NCBI RefSeq assembly: GCF_017948485.1
Contig: NZ_JAFFSX010000002.1
Location: 248,001 to 312,000, forward strand
DNA: 64,000 nucleotides
Direction: 5' to 3'
Source: Streptomyces sp. GESEQ-35
Lineage (GTDB): Bacteria; Actinomycetota; Actinomycetes; Streptomycetales; Streptomycetaceae
Of the stretch, positions 53,898-62,815 are shown piece after piece. Under the pieces are notes generated by a model, which was not told where the DNA came from, did no database searches, and saw only the letters and a program-made list of their open reading frames with translations. Within the stretch, counting starts at the first letter, position 1. The number at the start of each line of letters is the position of its first letter. A program made the translations under genes and the position numbers.

Positions 53898-55591
53898 GAG
53901 AGGGACTCCTCACTGGCCCGCGAGGCCCAGGCGGCGAACCGCTCGCCCTCCTCGCGCTCGGCCTCGAAGCGCTTGAGCACGCGCTCCACGTAGTCCGGCA
54001 GCTCCTCCGACGTCACCTTCAGACCGCGGACCTTGCGGCCGAAGCCGGCCTCCAGACCGAGCGCGCCGCCCAGGTGTACCTGGAAGCCCTCGACCTGCTC
54101 GCCCTGGTCGTTGAGGACCAGCTGGCCCTTGAGACCGATGTCCGCCACCTGGATACGGGCGCAGGCGTTCGGGCAGCCGTTGAGGTTGATGGTGATCGGC
54201 TCGTCGAAGTCCGGGATCCGGCGCTCCAGTTCGTCGATCAGCGAGGCGCCGCGCGCCTTGGTCTCGACGATGGCGAGCTTGCAGTACTCGATGCCGGTGC
54301 AGGCCATGGTGCCGCGCCGGAAGGGCGAGGGATGCACCGTGAGGTCCAGCGCCTCCAGGCCCTCGACCAGCGACTCGACCTGCGCCTCGTCGACATCGAG
54401 GACGAGCATCTTCTGCTCGGCGGTGGTCCGCACCCGGCCCGAGCCGTGCGCCTCGGCCACCTCGGCGATCTTCGTCAGGGTGGCGCCGTCCACGCGGCCC
54501 ACACGGGGGGCGAAACCGACGTAGAAACGGCCGTCGTTCTGCCGGTGCACGCCGACGTGGTCGCGCCAGCGCTCCACGGGCTGGGCGGGCGCGGGGCCGT
54601 CGACGAGCTTGCGCTTCAGGTACTCGTCCTCCAGGACCTGGCGGAACTTCTCCACGCCCCAGTCGGCGAGCAGGAACTTCAGCCGGGCGCGGGTGCGCAG
54701 CCGCCGGTAACCGTAGTCGCGGAAGATCGAGATGACGCCTTCGTAGACGTCCGGGACCTCGTCGATCGGGACCCAGGCGCCGAGGCGCTGGCCGATCTTC
54801 GGGTTGGTGGACAGGCCGCCGCCGACCCAGACATCGAAGCCGGGGCCGTGCTCGGGGTGGTTCACGCCGACGAACGCGATGTCGTTGATCTCGTGCGCCA
54901 CGTCGAGGAGCGGCGAGCCGGAGATCGCGGACTTGAACTTGCGGGGCAGGTTCGAGAAGTCCTTGTTCCCGACGATCCGGCGGTGGATCTCCTCGATCGC
55001 CGGGGTGCCGTCGATGATCTCGTCCTCGGCGATACCGGCGACGGGCGAACCGAGGATCACGCGGGGCGTGTCACCGCAGGCCTCGGTGGTGGACAGGCCG
55101 ACCGCCTCCAGGCGGTTCCAGATCTCGGGCACGTCCTCGATCCGGATCCAGTGGTACTGGACGTTCTGCCGGTCGGTGATGTCGGCGGTGCCCCGGGCGA
55201 ACTCCTGCGAGATCTCGCCGACCACGCGCAGCTGCTCGGTGGTGAGCCGGCCGCCGTCGATGCGGACGCGCAGCATGAAGTACTCGTCGTCCAGCTCCTC
55301 CGGCTCCAGGATCGCGGTCTTGCCGCCGTCGATCCCGGGCTTGCGCTGGGTGTACAGGCCCCACCAGCGCATCCGGCCGCGCAGGTCGTTGGGGTCGATC
55401 GAGTCGAAGCCGCGCTTCGAGTAGATCGTCTCAATGCGTGTCCGCACATTGAGACCGTCGTCGTCCTTCTTGAACTGCTCGTTGCCGTTGAGCGGGGTGT
55501 GGTGCCCCGCCGCCCACTGGCCCTCACCGCGGTGACGGCTCACCTTGCGGCGTGGAGTCGCGGCGGCAGGCTTCTGCGGGGTGGCGGCCAT
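53894..55591 (-). CDS. cysI: Ferredoxin-type sulfite reductase (nitrite/sulfite reductase hemoprotein)
   Basis: A 565-residue siroheme and [4Fe-4S] enzyme reducing sulfite to sulfide. The two half-domains carry ferrodoxin-like segments (RVRIDGGRLTTEQLRVVGEI; GFDVWVGGGLSTNPKIGQRL). Cluster and siroheme cysteines are in MACTGIEYCKLA (C-x5-C) and LNGCPNACAR (C-x3-C). By context, and because assimilatory sulfate genes follow, it is a sulfite rather than nitrite reductase. The ATG at 55591 is preceded by GAAGGAC. It is the first structural gene of the sulfur operon and is preceded by a leader-peptide ORF. Confidence 0.94.
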   Translation of the reverse strand: MAATPQKPAAATPRRKVSRHRGEGQWAAGHHTPLNGNEQFKKDDDGLNVRTRIETIYSKRGFDSIDPNDLRGRMRWWGLYTQRKPGIDGGKTAILEPEELDDEYFMLRVRIDGGRLTTEQLRVVGEISQEFARGTADITDRQNVQYHWIRIEDVPEIWNRLEAVGLSTTEACGDTPRVILGSPVAGIAEDEIIDGTPAIEEIHRRIVGNKDFSNLPRKFKSAISGSPLLDVAHEINDIAFVGVNHPEHGPGFDVWVGGGLSTNPKIGQRLGAWVPIDEVPDVYEGVISIFRDYGYRRLRTRARLKFLLADWGVEKFRQVLEDEYLKRKLVDGPAPAQPVERWRDHVGVHRQNDGRFYVGFAPRVGRVDGATLTKIAEVAEAHGSGRVRTTAEQKMLVLDVDEAQVESLVEGLEALDLTVHPSPFRRGTMACTGIEYCKLAIVETKARGASLIDELERRIPDFDEPITINLNGCPNACARIQVADIGLKGQLVLNDQGEQVEGFQVHLGGALGLEAGFGRKVRGLKVTSEELPDYVERVLKRFEAEREEGERFAAWASRASEESLS

Positions 55592-55717
55592 GGTTTTTAA
55601 GTCCTTCGGACAGGCGGGAAGCGGCTCTGACCCGCGCATACAGCGCATGGGTATAGGTGCGCGACATTGCGCGGGAAATTCTGATGGAACGGGGAGATGT
55701 CGGCGCGGCCTCGGCTC

Positions 55718-55801
55718 TCAGCGGGCCGGACAGATGGCGCTGGACATGCGGCCGAGGTCGACGTGCCGCCGACTCACCAAGGCAATTCCAGTTCCAGACA
55801 T
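55718..55801 (-). CDS. Putative leader peptide upstream of cysI
   Basis: A 27-codon ORF from ATG 55801 (MSGTGIALV) continuing SRRHVDLGRMSSAICPAR and stop, 126 bases before cysI. The core RRHVDL-x-R-x-SSAIC is the recurring Streptomyces 'putative leader peptide' found before sulfur and other metabolic operons. A GTG at 55777 is an alternative start. It contains one cysteine near the end, compatible with translation-dependent control by cysteine, but the mechanism is not shown here. Confidence 0.8.
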   Translation of the reverse strand: MSGTGIALVSRRHVDLGRMSSAICPAR

Positions 55802-55928
55802 GACGGAAGCGTGTCACGGCGATCTGGACACAGTCCAGCTTCGTCCATCATGCGGACATCCGAGTCTCGCATCGTGGGACGTGGGTGGTGTCGGTCACAT
55901 GGCCCGAAGCGGCTGGTGTCCGCCCAGG

Positions 55929-56501
55929 TCAGACAGGGTACGCCCCAGGCCAGGGGCCCGGCGTGGCCGCCTCCGGCTCCTCCTCGACCCTGGTGTCGAA
56001 GAGAGTGAAGCCCCGGCGCCGGTAGTTGTCCAGCGCGAACTCGCCGTCCTTGCTGCATGTATGCAGCCACACCCGCTTGGTCTGCGCCAGCCCCGGCCAG
56101 CGGTCCGCGAGATCCCAGGCACGGGCGGTGCCGTACGACAGCAGGTGCCCGCCGATCCGCCGTCCGCGGAAGGCCGGGATCAGCCCGAAGTACTCGATCT
56201 CGACGACCCCGTCGTCCTGCGGGCCCAGCTCCACATACCCCGCGGGCGTGCCCCGGTCGTAGGCGACCCACGTCTCCACGCCCGGCCGGTCCAGATGCTT
56301 CAGCCACTGCGCGTACGTCCAGCCGAGCCGGTCGATCCAGAGGATGTCACCGCCGACGGACGCGTACAGGAACCGGCTGAACTCGGGCGAGTGCACCTCG
56401 GCGCGCACGACCCGTACATCGCCCTGCGGGGCTTGGGCCGGAAGGAGGTCGGTGGGTGCGGTCTGTTCCAGGGACCAGGTGGTCACGGCGATGTTGGGCA
56501 T
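55929..56501 (-). CDS. GNAT-family N-acetyltransferase
   Basis: A 190-residue cytoplasmic enzyme. The acetyl-CoA binding motif appears as YFGLIPAFRGRRIGGHLLSY, preceded by strand VEIEYFG and followed by VWLHTCSKDGEFALDNYRRR and GFTLFDTR. GNAT enzymes acetylate amines of small molecules or proteins; no substrate is evident. It is divergent in function from the sulfur operon but lies on the same strand, with the leader-peptide region 130 bases downstream. Confidence 0.88.
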   Translation of the reverse strand: MPNIAVTTWSLEQTAPTDLLPAQAPQGDVRVVRAEVHSPEFSRFLYASVGGDILWIDRLGWTYAQWLKHLDRPGVETWVAYDRGTPAGYVELGPQDDGVVEIEYFGLIPAFRGRRIGGHLLSYGTARAWDLADRWPGLAQTKRVWLHTCSKDGEFALDNYRRRGFTLFDTRVEEEPEAATPGPWPGAYPV

Positions 56502-56549
56502 GTCGGTCAGGGAATCATCCGGGTGGGGGCCTTGTCGATCGCCTGCGCC

Positions 56550-57860
56550 TCAGTCGAGCGCCCTGCCGACCGACGTCAGCGGCACGGCGAACAGCGTCCG
56601 TCCCGACTGCGACCAGACCTCGCCCATCGCCTCCCAGTAGGAAAGGGACGCGGTGCGGGCGCTCCAGCAGCGGTGGGTTTCGTCCGCCCCGCACTGTGTG
56701 GCCCGGGCGCCGTTCGCGTTCTGCCGCCACAGCGCGCCGCGTCCGGCTCCCGTGCCGGCGAGGTACCAGTCGGCGCGGTCGGCTCCGGCTTCCCGGTAGG
56801 AGAGGACGCCCGCGATACCGGCCGTCTTCGTCCGGTACGCCTCGTCCGCGCGTACGCGCCCTGCCGGGTCGGTGGCGAGCAGCCCGGAGCGCTCGGGGTC
56901 GGTACTGAAGGGGTAGCGCCACAGCCGGGTGGCCCGGTCGCTGTCCGCGGTGGCCCGTTCGCTCACGGCCAGGCTGTCGGGCGCCGAGCTGCGGTCGAGG
57001 GAGATACCGCCGAGGCAGGGGGCGCCGGTGTCCGTCGCCGGCTCGCACGTCCCGCCGGGCAGACGGTACGAGCCGACGGCCGGCAGCATCCACCGGTAGC
57101 CGTGCGCCGACCAGCCGCCGGGCACCCGGCCGACCGCGGCATCGGCGACGGTGGCGCGCTGGACGCGGTCCATGTCGTACACGTACAGCGCGGTGCCGTC
57201 CCCGTCGTCGGCGGTGACCAGCAGCTTGTCCTGGTACCAGACCATGCCGGACACCTGCGAGGCGAGGGCGCGGTAGTCGCGTCCGCCGTCGACCGGCACG
57301 GCGAGCAGCGCCGAGGCGTAGGTGAGACGGCTCAGGTCGTTCGCGTCGACGAAGGCGACCCGGGCGAGGCCCTGTCCGTCGGCCGAGCTCCAGCCGGAGA
57401 GGAGCGCCCGGTTCTCGCCCCATCGGCCGTCGTCGTCGGCGTCCCCGGAGGTGGTGACAGCGCCGGCCCGCCAGCCCGCGGTGTCGGCCTCGTCCCAGCA
57501 GTACGCGCGCGTGGCCGCCGGTTCGACGGGCAGCGCCGTGCGCTCGCCGGCCGTGCAGTCGGAGGCGGAGTGCAGGGTGCGGTCGGCGCTGTCGAGGACG
57601 GCGCCGACACCGACGGGCGTGCCCATCGCGGCGGCGAGCCGGTCGAGCGTGCGCTCGGGCACGAGGTCTTCCTGGAGCCGGAGCGGGTCGATGTCCGCGG
57701 CGGAGGTGAGCGGCTTCAGCGCTCCGGGGCCCTCACCGACCGTGGCCTGCGAGGCGCTGATCATGGTGGCGGCGGCGGTGAGCGCGAGGGCGGTCCCGGC
57801 CAGGGCACCGCGCAGCGCCCTGCCCCGCCTGCGTCGACGGTGTCGGCCGCGACTCATCAT
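56550..57860 (-). CDS. Exported protein with propeller-like repeats, unknown function
   Basis: A 436-residue protein starting [14 protein letters not shown], then a hydrophobic ALRGALAGTALALTAAATMI segment, so it is secreted or anchored. The mature part has several YWxxD-like segments spaced through the chain (ARVAFVDANDLSRLTYASAL, VSGMVWYQDKLLVTADDGDG, WRYPFSTDPERSGLL, SLSYWEAMGEVWSQSGRTLF) suggesting a beta-propeller, with cysteines in SDCTAGER, AYCWDE, GTCEPATDTGAPC and HRCWSART. Homologues are, as far as I recall, Streptomyces secreted proteins without assigned role. GGAGG lies four bases before the ATG. Confidence 0.75.
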   Translation of the reverse strand: MMSRGRHRRRRRGRALRGALAGTALALTAAATMISASQATVGEGPGALKPLTSAADIDPLRLQEDLVPERTLDRLAAAMGTPVGVGAVLDSADRTLHSASDCTAGERTALPVEPAATRAYCWDEADTAGWRAGAVTTSGDADDDGRWGENRALLSGWSSADGQGLARVAFVDANDLSRLTYASALLAVPVDGGRDYRALASQVSGMVWYQDKLLVTADDGDGTALYVYDMDRVQRATVADAAVGRVPGGWSAHGYRWMLPAVGSYRLPGGTCEPATDTGAPCLGGISLDRSSAPDSLAVSERATADSDRATRLWRYPFSTDPERSGLLATDPAGRVRADEAYRTKTAGIAGVLSYREAGADRADWYLAGTGAGRGALWRQNANGARATQCGADETHRCWSARTASLSYWEAMGEVWSQSGRTLFAVPLTSVGRALD

Positions 57861-58037
57861 CCAACCTCCAGACGAGAGCCAACTGCGCCTGACGATCCGT
57901 GCGTTGACCGAGGAGCAGGTGGGGTGGCCCGTACGGGGATGCTACGGCAGTCGGCGGCGGCTCGTGACGAAGACCCTGCAATGACCCTGCAATTATGCGG
58001 AAGATGCCACCTCTTGTACCCCTCGGGGCACATGAAT

Positions 58038-59297
58038 CTACATCCGTCCCCTGGCCACCGCCGGAGCCGTGGAGTGCGGCAGCAACTCGTGCGGGTCGTC
58101 CGGCAGCACCACCTCGACCTCCGCGTCCTCGCAGAGACGGTACGGCCGGTGTTCCAGGAACCCCCCGAGATAGCGGCGTACGCGCGACATCTCGGCGCGC
58201 ACCGTGACCGTGCGGCCCGCATCACCGAACAGGTCCTCGGCCAGCCCGGCCGCGCTGCGTCCGCTGCGATGCAGGGCCAGCAGATAGAGCAACTCGGCGT
58301 GCCGGGGGCTCAGTTCGCGGGTCCAGGAGCCCGCGCCGCCCGACACCGTCACCGACCAGCGGCGCGGCTGCGACAGATCCAGCACGATCCGGGTGGCACC
58401 GTGCGCCACCGGCTCGTCGTCGGCCCGCACCAGCCAGCCCTCGGCCAGCGGCTCCACCGAGCAGATGCCCAGCGCCGGCATCCACCGGCGGCCCGGCGAC
58501 AGGGACTTGGGCAGCGCGATCCGGTTCGTGTACGGCATCCCGGTCACCGCTGCCGTCCAGCCGTCCCGGTCCACCACCAGGGCCCGGCCGGTGATCCGGG
58601 CCAGCGCCGGCGCCCCGACCGCGCGCAGCCGCTCCAGCGAAACCAGGTGCAGTTCGCGGAGCTTGGCCTCGGCGAGCTTGGCCACCGAGTCGACCCAGGC
58701 GAGCGTGGCCGGATGCATGGTTTCCAGCGGGCCGCTCACATCGACGACACCGATCGGCCGGCCGTCCCTGGGGTCGGTGATCGGGGCGCCCGTACAGGTC
58801 CAAGAGGCGTGTGACCGTACGAAGTGCTCCGAGGCGAAGACCTGTACGGGCCGGCGCACCACCGCCGGCGTGCCCACGCCGTTCGTGCCGACGACGTCCT
58901 CGCGCCAGTCCGCGCCGAGTTCGAATCCGAGTCCGTCGGCCTTGCGGAGCACCGGCGAACACCCCTCGCGCCACAGCACCCGGCCGTCCGGATCCGCGAC
59001 GACCATGATGTGGTGGGCGACGTCCGCGACCGACAACAGCCCTTCCCGCAGCATCGGAAGCACCTGTCTGAGCGGCGACTCCTCCCGGCGCCGCTGGATC
59101 TCCTCGGTGTCGAGCAGTCCGGACCTGAAGTCGTGGTCGGGGTCGACACCGCCGCGCAGCATGCGCCCCCAGGACTCTCCGATCACCGGGCGCGGAGGCA
59201 GCCGTGCGCGCTGTCCGGCGAGGGTCGCGTCGCGGACCTCGCTGAGGACCCGCGCCGCCTGCGCCGCGTCGACGGCGGCGAGTTGCGTCACGTTCAT
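58038..59297 (-). CDS. GAF-domain transcriptional regulator (AcoR/DhaR-like N-terminus)
   Basis: A 419-residue regulator. Residues about 1-90 (RPVIGESWGRMLRGGVDPDH, LPMLREGLLSVADVAHHIMV) and the GAF part (GFELGADWREDVVGTNGVGT, GAPITDPRDGRPIGVVDVSG) match AcoR-type sensors. The sigma-54 AAA+ domain is absent; instead the C-terminus (SWTRELSPRHAELLYLLALH, RSAAGLAEDLFGDAGRTVTV, RAEMSRVRRYLGG) looks like a winged helix of the OmpR/BldB-like type. The ATG follows AAGGGACCGGA. A perfect TGTGCGGA/TCCGCACA palindrome sits 44-68 bases upstream and may be its own binding site. Confidence 0.82.
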   Translation of the reverse strand: MNVTQLAAVDAAQAARVLSEVRDATLAGQRARLPPRPVIGESWGRMLRGGVDPDHDFRSGLLDTEEIQRRREESPLRQVLPMLREGLLSVADVAHHIMVVADPDGRVLWREGCSPVLRKADGLGFELGADWREDVVGTNGVGTPAVVRRPVQVFASEHFVRSHASWTCTGAPITDPRDGRPIGVVDVSGPLETMHPATLAWVDSVAKLAEAKLRELHLVSLERLRAVGAPALARITGRALVVDRDGWTAAVTGMPYTNRIALPKSLSPGRRWMPALGICSVEPLAEGWLVRADDEPVAHGATRIVLDLSQPRRWSVTVSGGAGSWTRELSPRHAELLYLLALHRSGRSAAGLAEDLFGDAGRTVTVRAEMSRVRRYLGGFLEHRPYRLCEDAEVEVVLPDDPHELLPHSTAPAVARGRM

Positions 59298-59340
59298 TCC
59301 GGTCCCTTGTTGAATGTTCGTCTTATGGTGCCGCCTGCCC

Positions 59341-59365
59341 TGTGCGGAAGGACACAGTCCGCACA
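59341..59365 (-). promoter_or_regulatory. Palindrome TGTGCGGA-N9-TCCGCACA upstream of the GAF regulator; part of a 354-base gap
   Basis: Perfect 8-bp arms at 59341-59348 and 59358-59365, 44 bases before the regulator start; AcoR-like regulators are known to bind TGT-N-ACA dyads, so autoregulation is plausible. The rest of the 59298-59651 gap holds a tandem TTGCAACCC pair (around 59380-59396), a terminator-like hairpin and the dispersed repeat listed separately, and no gene. Confidence 0.45.
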
Positions 59366-59476
59366 CAGACGCCAACAAGTTGCAACCCCTTGCAACCCTG
59401 GTGGTCTGCGCGCGCCCTGACTGAAACTTGAGCAACGCTGCCCCCGGGCGGCGTTCGTGGCCTCGAATGGGCCAGC

Positions 59477-59516
59477 GGCGGGGGTGGTGCCGTGTCGGCG
59501 CAGCACCACCCCCGCC
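59477..59516 (-). terminator. 14-bp hairpin, likely terminator of aidB
   Basis: GGCGGGGGTGGTGC (59477-59490) is perfectly inverted as GCACCACCCCCGCC (59503-59516). It lies 136 bases beyond the aidB stop in the direction of transcription and before the GAF regulator, so it probably separates the two units. Confidence 0.6.
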
Positions 59517-59592
59517 AACTGCCTCCGGCGGTTGGGCCGTATTTCGCGTCAGGGGGATGCCGGCAGGGGTGCGTTGGCGGCTGACGGTCCGT

Positions 59593-59623
59593 TGTGGCTG
59601 GTCGCGCAGTTCCCCGCGCCCCT
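59593..59623 (-). repeat. Dispersed intergenic repeat, copy 2
   Basis: Reverse complement of the 31-base repeat at 35235-35265, identical over its length; the bases beyond it (ACGGACC against TAGGACC) are also similar. It sits just after aidB, as copy 1 sits after the exonuclease gene, so both follow a gene's 3' end in the same orientation relative to transcription. Confidence 0.85.
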
Positions 59624-59651
59624 GAAGGTCGGACAGCGCATCCTGCGTTGG

Positions 59652-61301
59652 TCAGGTCACCGGTCTGGCGCGTTCCACCACCGACGTCAGATCCAGACTG
59701 GACGGCAGCGTGCCGAACGCCATGCCGCCGTCGGTGCCGAGGCGGGAGGCGCAGAATGCGTCGGCTACCTCCGGTGGTGCGTAGCGGACCAGCAGTGAGC
59801 CCTGGAGTACCAGCGCGAGGCGCTCGGTCAGACGGCGGGCCCGGCCCTCGATGCCGTTCAGGTCGGCGAGTTCGGTCAGCAGGTCCTTGATGGCCGCGTC
59901 CAGGCGGTGGTCGGCGCCGCGGGCCCGGCCGACCTCCTGGAGATAGGCGTTGAGTGCCTGCGGCTCCCGCTGAAGGGCGCGCAGCACGTCCAGTGCCTGG
60001 ACGTTGCCCGCGCCCTCCCAGACCGAGTTGAGCGGTGACTCGCGCACCAGTCGCGGCAGGCCGGATTCCTCGACGTAACCGTTGCCGCCCAGACACTCGG
60101 CCGCCTCCACCGTCACCGGCGTACAACGCTTCGTCACCCAGTACTTGGCGGCCGGCACCGCCAACCGCAGCAGTGCCCGCTCCTGTTCGCTCCCGTCGTC
60201 ATGGGCGGCTGCCAGGCGCAGCGCGAGCGTGGTCGCCGCCTCCGACTCCAGGGCCAGATCGGCGAGTACGTTGCGCATGAGCGGCTTGTCGAGCAGCTTC
60301 CCGCCGAACGCCTCGCGGTACGTGCAGTGATGCACCGCCTGTGCGACGGCCTGTCGCATCAGCCCCGCCGAGCCCAGCACGCAGTCGAGCCGGGTCGCGG
60401 CCACCATGTCGATGATGGCGCGCACCCCTCGCCCCTCGTCGCCGACCCGGCGCGCCCAGGTCCCGTCGAACTCGACCTCGCTGGAGGCGTTCGACCGGTT
60501 GCCCAACTTGTCCTTCAGCCGCTGGAGAAGGAAAACGTTGCGGGAACCGTCTTCGAGCACCCGCGGTACGAGGAAACAGGTCAGCCCGCCTTCTCCCTTT
60601 GAAGGGGCTGCCTGCGCCAGCACCAGGAACCCGTCCGACATCGGCGCCGAACAGAACCACTTGTGCCCCGTCAGCGCATACGTCCCGGCCTCGGCGAGCG
60701 GCACCGCGGACGTCGTAATGGCCCGTACGTCGCTGCCGCCCTGCTTCTCCGTCATGCCCATCCCGAACAGCGCCCCGGCCTTCAGCTGCGCGGGTCGCAG
60801 CTCACGGTCGTAGACCATGGACGTCAGCCGCGGCTCCCACTCGGCGGCGAGAGCCGGGTCGGTGCGCAGCGCGGGCACCGCGGCGTGGGTCATCGACAGC
60901 GGGCAGCAGTTGCCCGCGTCGACCTGTGTCCACACCAGGAACGCGGCCGCCCGCCGCAGCTGACCGCCGGGCCGGCTCCAGGCCGCGGTCAGCCCCGCCG
61001 AGACGCCCTTGCCGAGCAGCCGGTGCCAGGCAGGGTGGAATTCGACCTCGTCGACGCGATGGCCGTAGCGGTCGTGCGTACGCAGCCGGGGCGGATGTTC
61101 GTTGGCCTGGACGCCCCACTCCTGCACCTGCGCCGACCCGGAGGCCCGGCCGAGCGCCGCCAGTTCGCCGCGGACCTCGTCGAGCAGGACGGGGTCGAGA
61201 TGCCGTTCGACGGCCTCGGTCAGGACCTTGTCGGCGCTGTAGACGTCGTATCCGACCAGCGGTGGGGTCTGGTTGGTCACGGTATGGGTGTTGCCGGACA
61301 T
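59652..61301 (-). CDS. aidB: AidB-type acyl-CoA dehydrogenase family protein
   Basis: A 549-residue flavoprotein homologous to E. coli AidB, which is induced by alkylating agents and binds DNA. Shared blocks are MTHAAVPAL, IGMGMTEKQGGSDV-like GMGMTEKQGGSDVRA, LTGHKWFCSAPMSDGFLVLA, RLKDKLGNRSNASSEVEF, LGGNGYVEESGLPRLVRE and NSVWEGAGNVQALDVLR. The ATG at 61301 is preceded by a GTAGG site; 13 upstream in-frame codons are not used. A MITE-like element sits 69 bases upstream and may have replaced or carried part of the promoter. Confidence 0.92.
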   Translation of the reverse strand: MSGNTHTVTNQTPPLVGYDVYSADKVLTEAVERHLDPVLLDEVRGELAALGRASGSAQVQEWGVQANEHPPRLRTHDRYGHRVDEVEFHPAWHRLLGKGVSAGLTAAWSRPGGQLRRAAAFLVWTQVDAGNCCPLSMTHAAVPALRTDPALAAEWEPRLTSMVYDRELRPAQLKAGALFGMGMTEKQGGSDVRAITTSAVPLAEAGTYALTGHKWFCSAPMSDGFLVLAQAAPSKGEGGLTCFLVPRVLEDGSRNVFLLQRLKDKLGNRSNASSEVEFDGTWARRVGDEGRGVRAIIDMVAATRLDCVLGSAGLMRQAVAQAVHHCTYREAFGGKLLDKPLMRNVLADLALESEAATTLALRLAAAHDDGSEQERALLRLAVPAAKYWVTKRCTPVTVEAAECLGGNGYVEESGLPRLVRESPLNSVWEGAGNVQALDVLRALQREPQALNAYLQEVGRARGADHRLDAAIKDLLTELADLNGIEGRARRLTERLALVLQGSLLVRYAPPEVADAFCASRLGTDGGMAFGTLPSSLDLTSVVERARPVT

Positions 61302-61370
61302 GTCTGCGAACCTACCCCTCGGTACGGCGATGGTCACCACACTGGCACGCCGCCCCTCACCGGCGGCGGA

Positions 61371-61597
61371 CCAGGGCCTGTCCGGCGGATCAGGTCGCAG
61401 GAAACCAACGGTGCCTCATCGGCGCAGGTGAGCGGGGTCTGGTGCGTCGAGCTGCAAGGCGGAGGAGGGCGTCGACGCGATGGGGGTCCTTCCGCGCGAG
61501 CGCATTCGAGCGTGGGGGAGTCGGCAACCGACGACAACGCCGCAGATCGGCGTGGCAGGCCCTGCGTCCGCGACCTGATCCGCCGGACAGGCCCTGG
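61371..61597. mobile_element. MITE-like element with 28-bp perfect terminal inverted repeats
   Basis: Bases 61371-61398 are exactly inverse to 61570-61597. Within this, the ends read GGGCCTGTCCGGCGGATCAG (from 61374), sharing GGGCCTGT with the element at 45633-45813. It is about 221-227 bases, has no transposase gene and fills most of the 356-base divergent gap between aidB (start 61301) and the YihY-like gene (start 61658). No direct target duplication is evident. The flanks read CCA and TGG, which are themselves inverse. Both neighbouring promoters must lie within or beside it. Confidence 0.85.
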
Positions 61598-61657
61598 GCG
61601 ACCCGGCCGCGGCACCGGGGGATGAGCCGAGCCTCCCGCGGCGGATACCTTTAGGTC

Positions 61658-62806
61658 GTGCAGCCAGCAAGTGAATCCTCCGAGACGCCCCCCTCAGGCC
61701 GTCTCCACCGGGCTCGTGCCCTCTACCGGAACGTCTCCAAGCGCAGGACCGCCTGGCTGTTGCTCAAGGACACCGTCAACTCGTGCATCGAGTACCGGAT
61801 CCTGGGTCTGGCGGCGGAGGCGGCGTTCTTCACACTGCTGTCCGTACCGCCGCTGCTGCTGAGCATGATCGGGCTGCTCGGTTACGTCGACGACTGGACC
61901 GGCACCGACACCATCAGCAGCCTGGAGACGAACCTCCTGGAGGCCTCCCGCACCGTCCTGTCGGACAAGGGCGTCGCCCAGATCGCCCAGCCGATCCTGG
62001 ACGACGTGATGAAGGGCGGCCGCCCCGACGTCATCTCCATCGGCTTCCTGTTCGCCCTGTGGTCGGGTTCCCGCGCGGTGAACGTCTTCATCGACACGAT
62101 CACCGTGATGTACGGCCTCGACGGCGTCCGCGGCATCGTCAGGACCCGGCTGGTCGCCTTCGTGCTCTTCCTGGTGGCCCTGGTGATCGGCTCGGTCGCG
62201 CTGCCGCTGATGGTGGCCGGGCCGGACGCCGTACTGAATGTCCTGCCGTGGTCGGAGACCCTCGTACAGGTGCTGTACTGGCCCGTCGTCATCGTGCTGT
62301 CCATCGCCTTCCTGACGACGCTCTACCACGTGTCCGTGCCGGTGCGCTCGCCGTGGATCGAGGACGTGCCCGGCGCCCTGGTGGCCCTCGGGATGTGGGT
62401 CCTGGGCAGCTTCCTGCTGCGGATCTACCTGACCAACACGGTCGAGGGCGCCACCATCTACGGCTCGCTGGCCGCCGCCGTCGCCGTCCTGCTGTGGATC
62501 GGCGTGTCCGCCTTCGCCGTCCTCGTCGGCGCCGCCGTCAACGCCGCCATCGACCGTGTCTGGCCGGCCGCCGCCACGGCCGCGGCCCGCGCCGCCAACG
62601 AGCGGATGCGCGAGGCCCAGGTCGCCGAGTACGTGGCCCGCGCCGCCGCCCACCGCGGTGACACCGACCCCGACGACCCGGACATGCCCTCCGAATTCCC
62701 CGAACGCTGGTCCCGCTTCCTCCCCCCGGAGGACGTCACATCCAGACTCCGCACCCATGTGAAGAACTCACCGAAGGGGGAGGACGTGGGGACACCGGAG
62801 AAATGA
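61658..62806 (+). CDS. YihY/BrkB-family inner membrane protein
   Basis: A 382-residue membrane protein with about six helices. Family marks are the EAAFFTLLSVPPLLLSMIGL first helix region, the LFALWSGSRAVNVFIDTITV helix and YGSLAAAVAVLLWIGVSAFA. Once named ribonuclease BN, the family is now regarded as a membrane protein of unknown transport or envelope function. It starts at GTG 61658. The C-terminal 70 residues are charged and cytoplasmic. It is convergent with the NmrA-like gene and separated from it by a palindrome. Confidence 0.9.
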   Translation: MQPASESSETPPSGRLHRARALYRNVSKRRTAWLLLKDTVNSCIEYRILGLAAEAAFFTLLSVPPLLLSMIGLLGYVDDWTGTDTISSLETNLLEASRTVLSDKGVAQIAQPILDDVMKGGRPDVISIGFLFALWSGSRAVNVFIDTITVMYGLDGVRGIVRTRLVAFVLFLVALVIGSVALPLMVAGPDAVLNVLPWSETLVQVLYWPVVIVLSIAFLTTLYHVSVPVRSPWIEDVPGALVALGMWVLGSFLLRIYLTNTVEGATIYGSLAAAVAVLLWIGVSAFAVLVGAAVNAAIDRVWPAAATAAARAANERMREAQVAEYVARAAAHRGDTDPDDPDMPSEFPERWSRFLPPEDVTSRLRTHVKNSPKGEDVGTPEK

Positions 62807-62815
62807 GGACCGCTC

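Noticed and set aside
55545..58814. 1089-codon plus-strand ORF spanning cysI leader, GNAT and exported-protein genes
   Set aside because: Runs antisense to four well-supported genes and shows no domain; produced by GC-rich codon bias.
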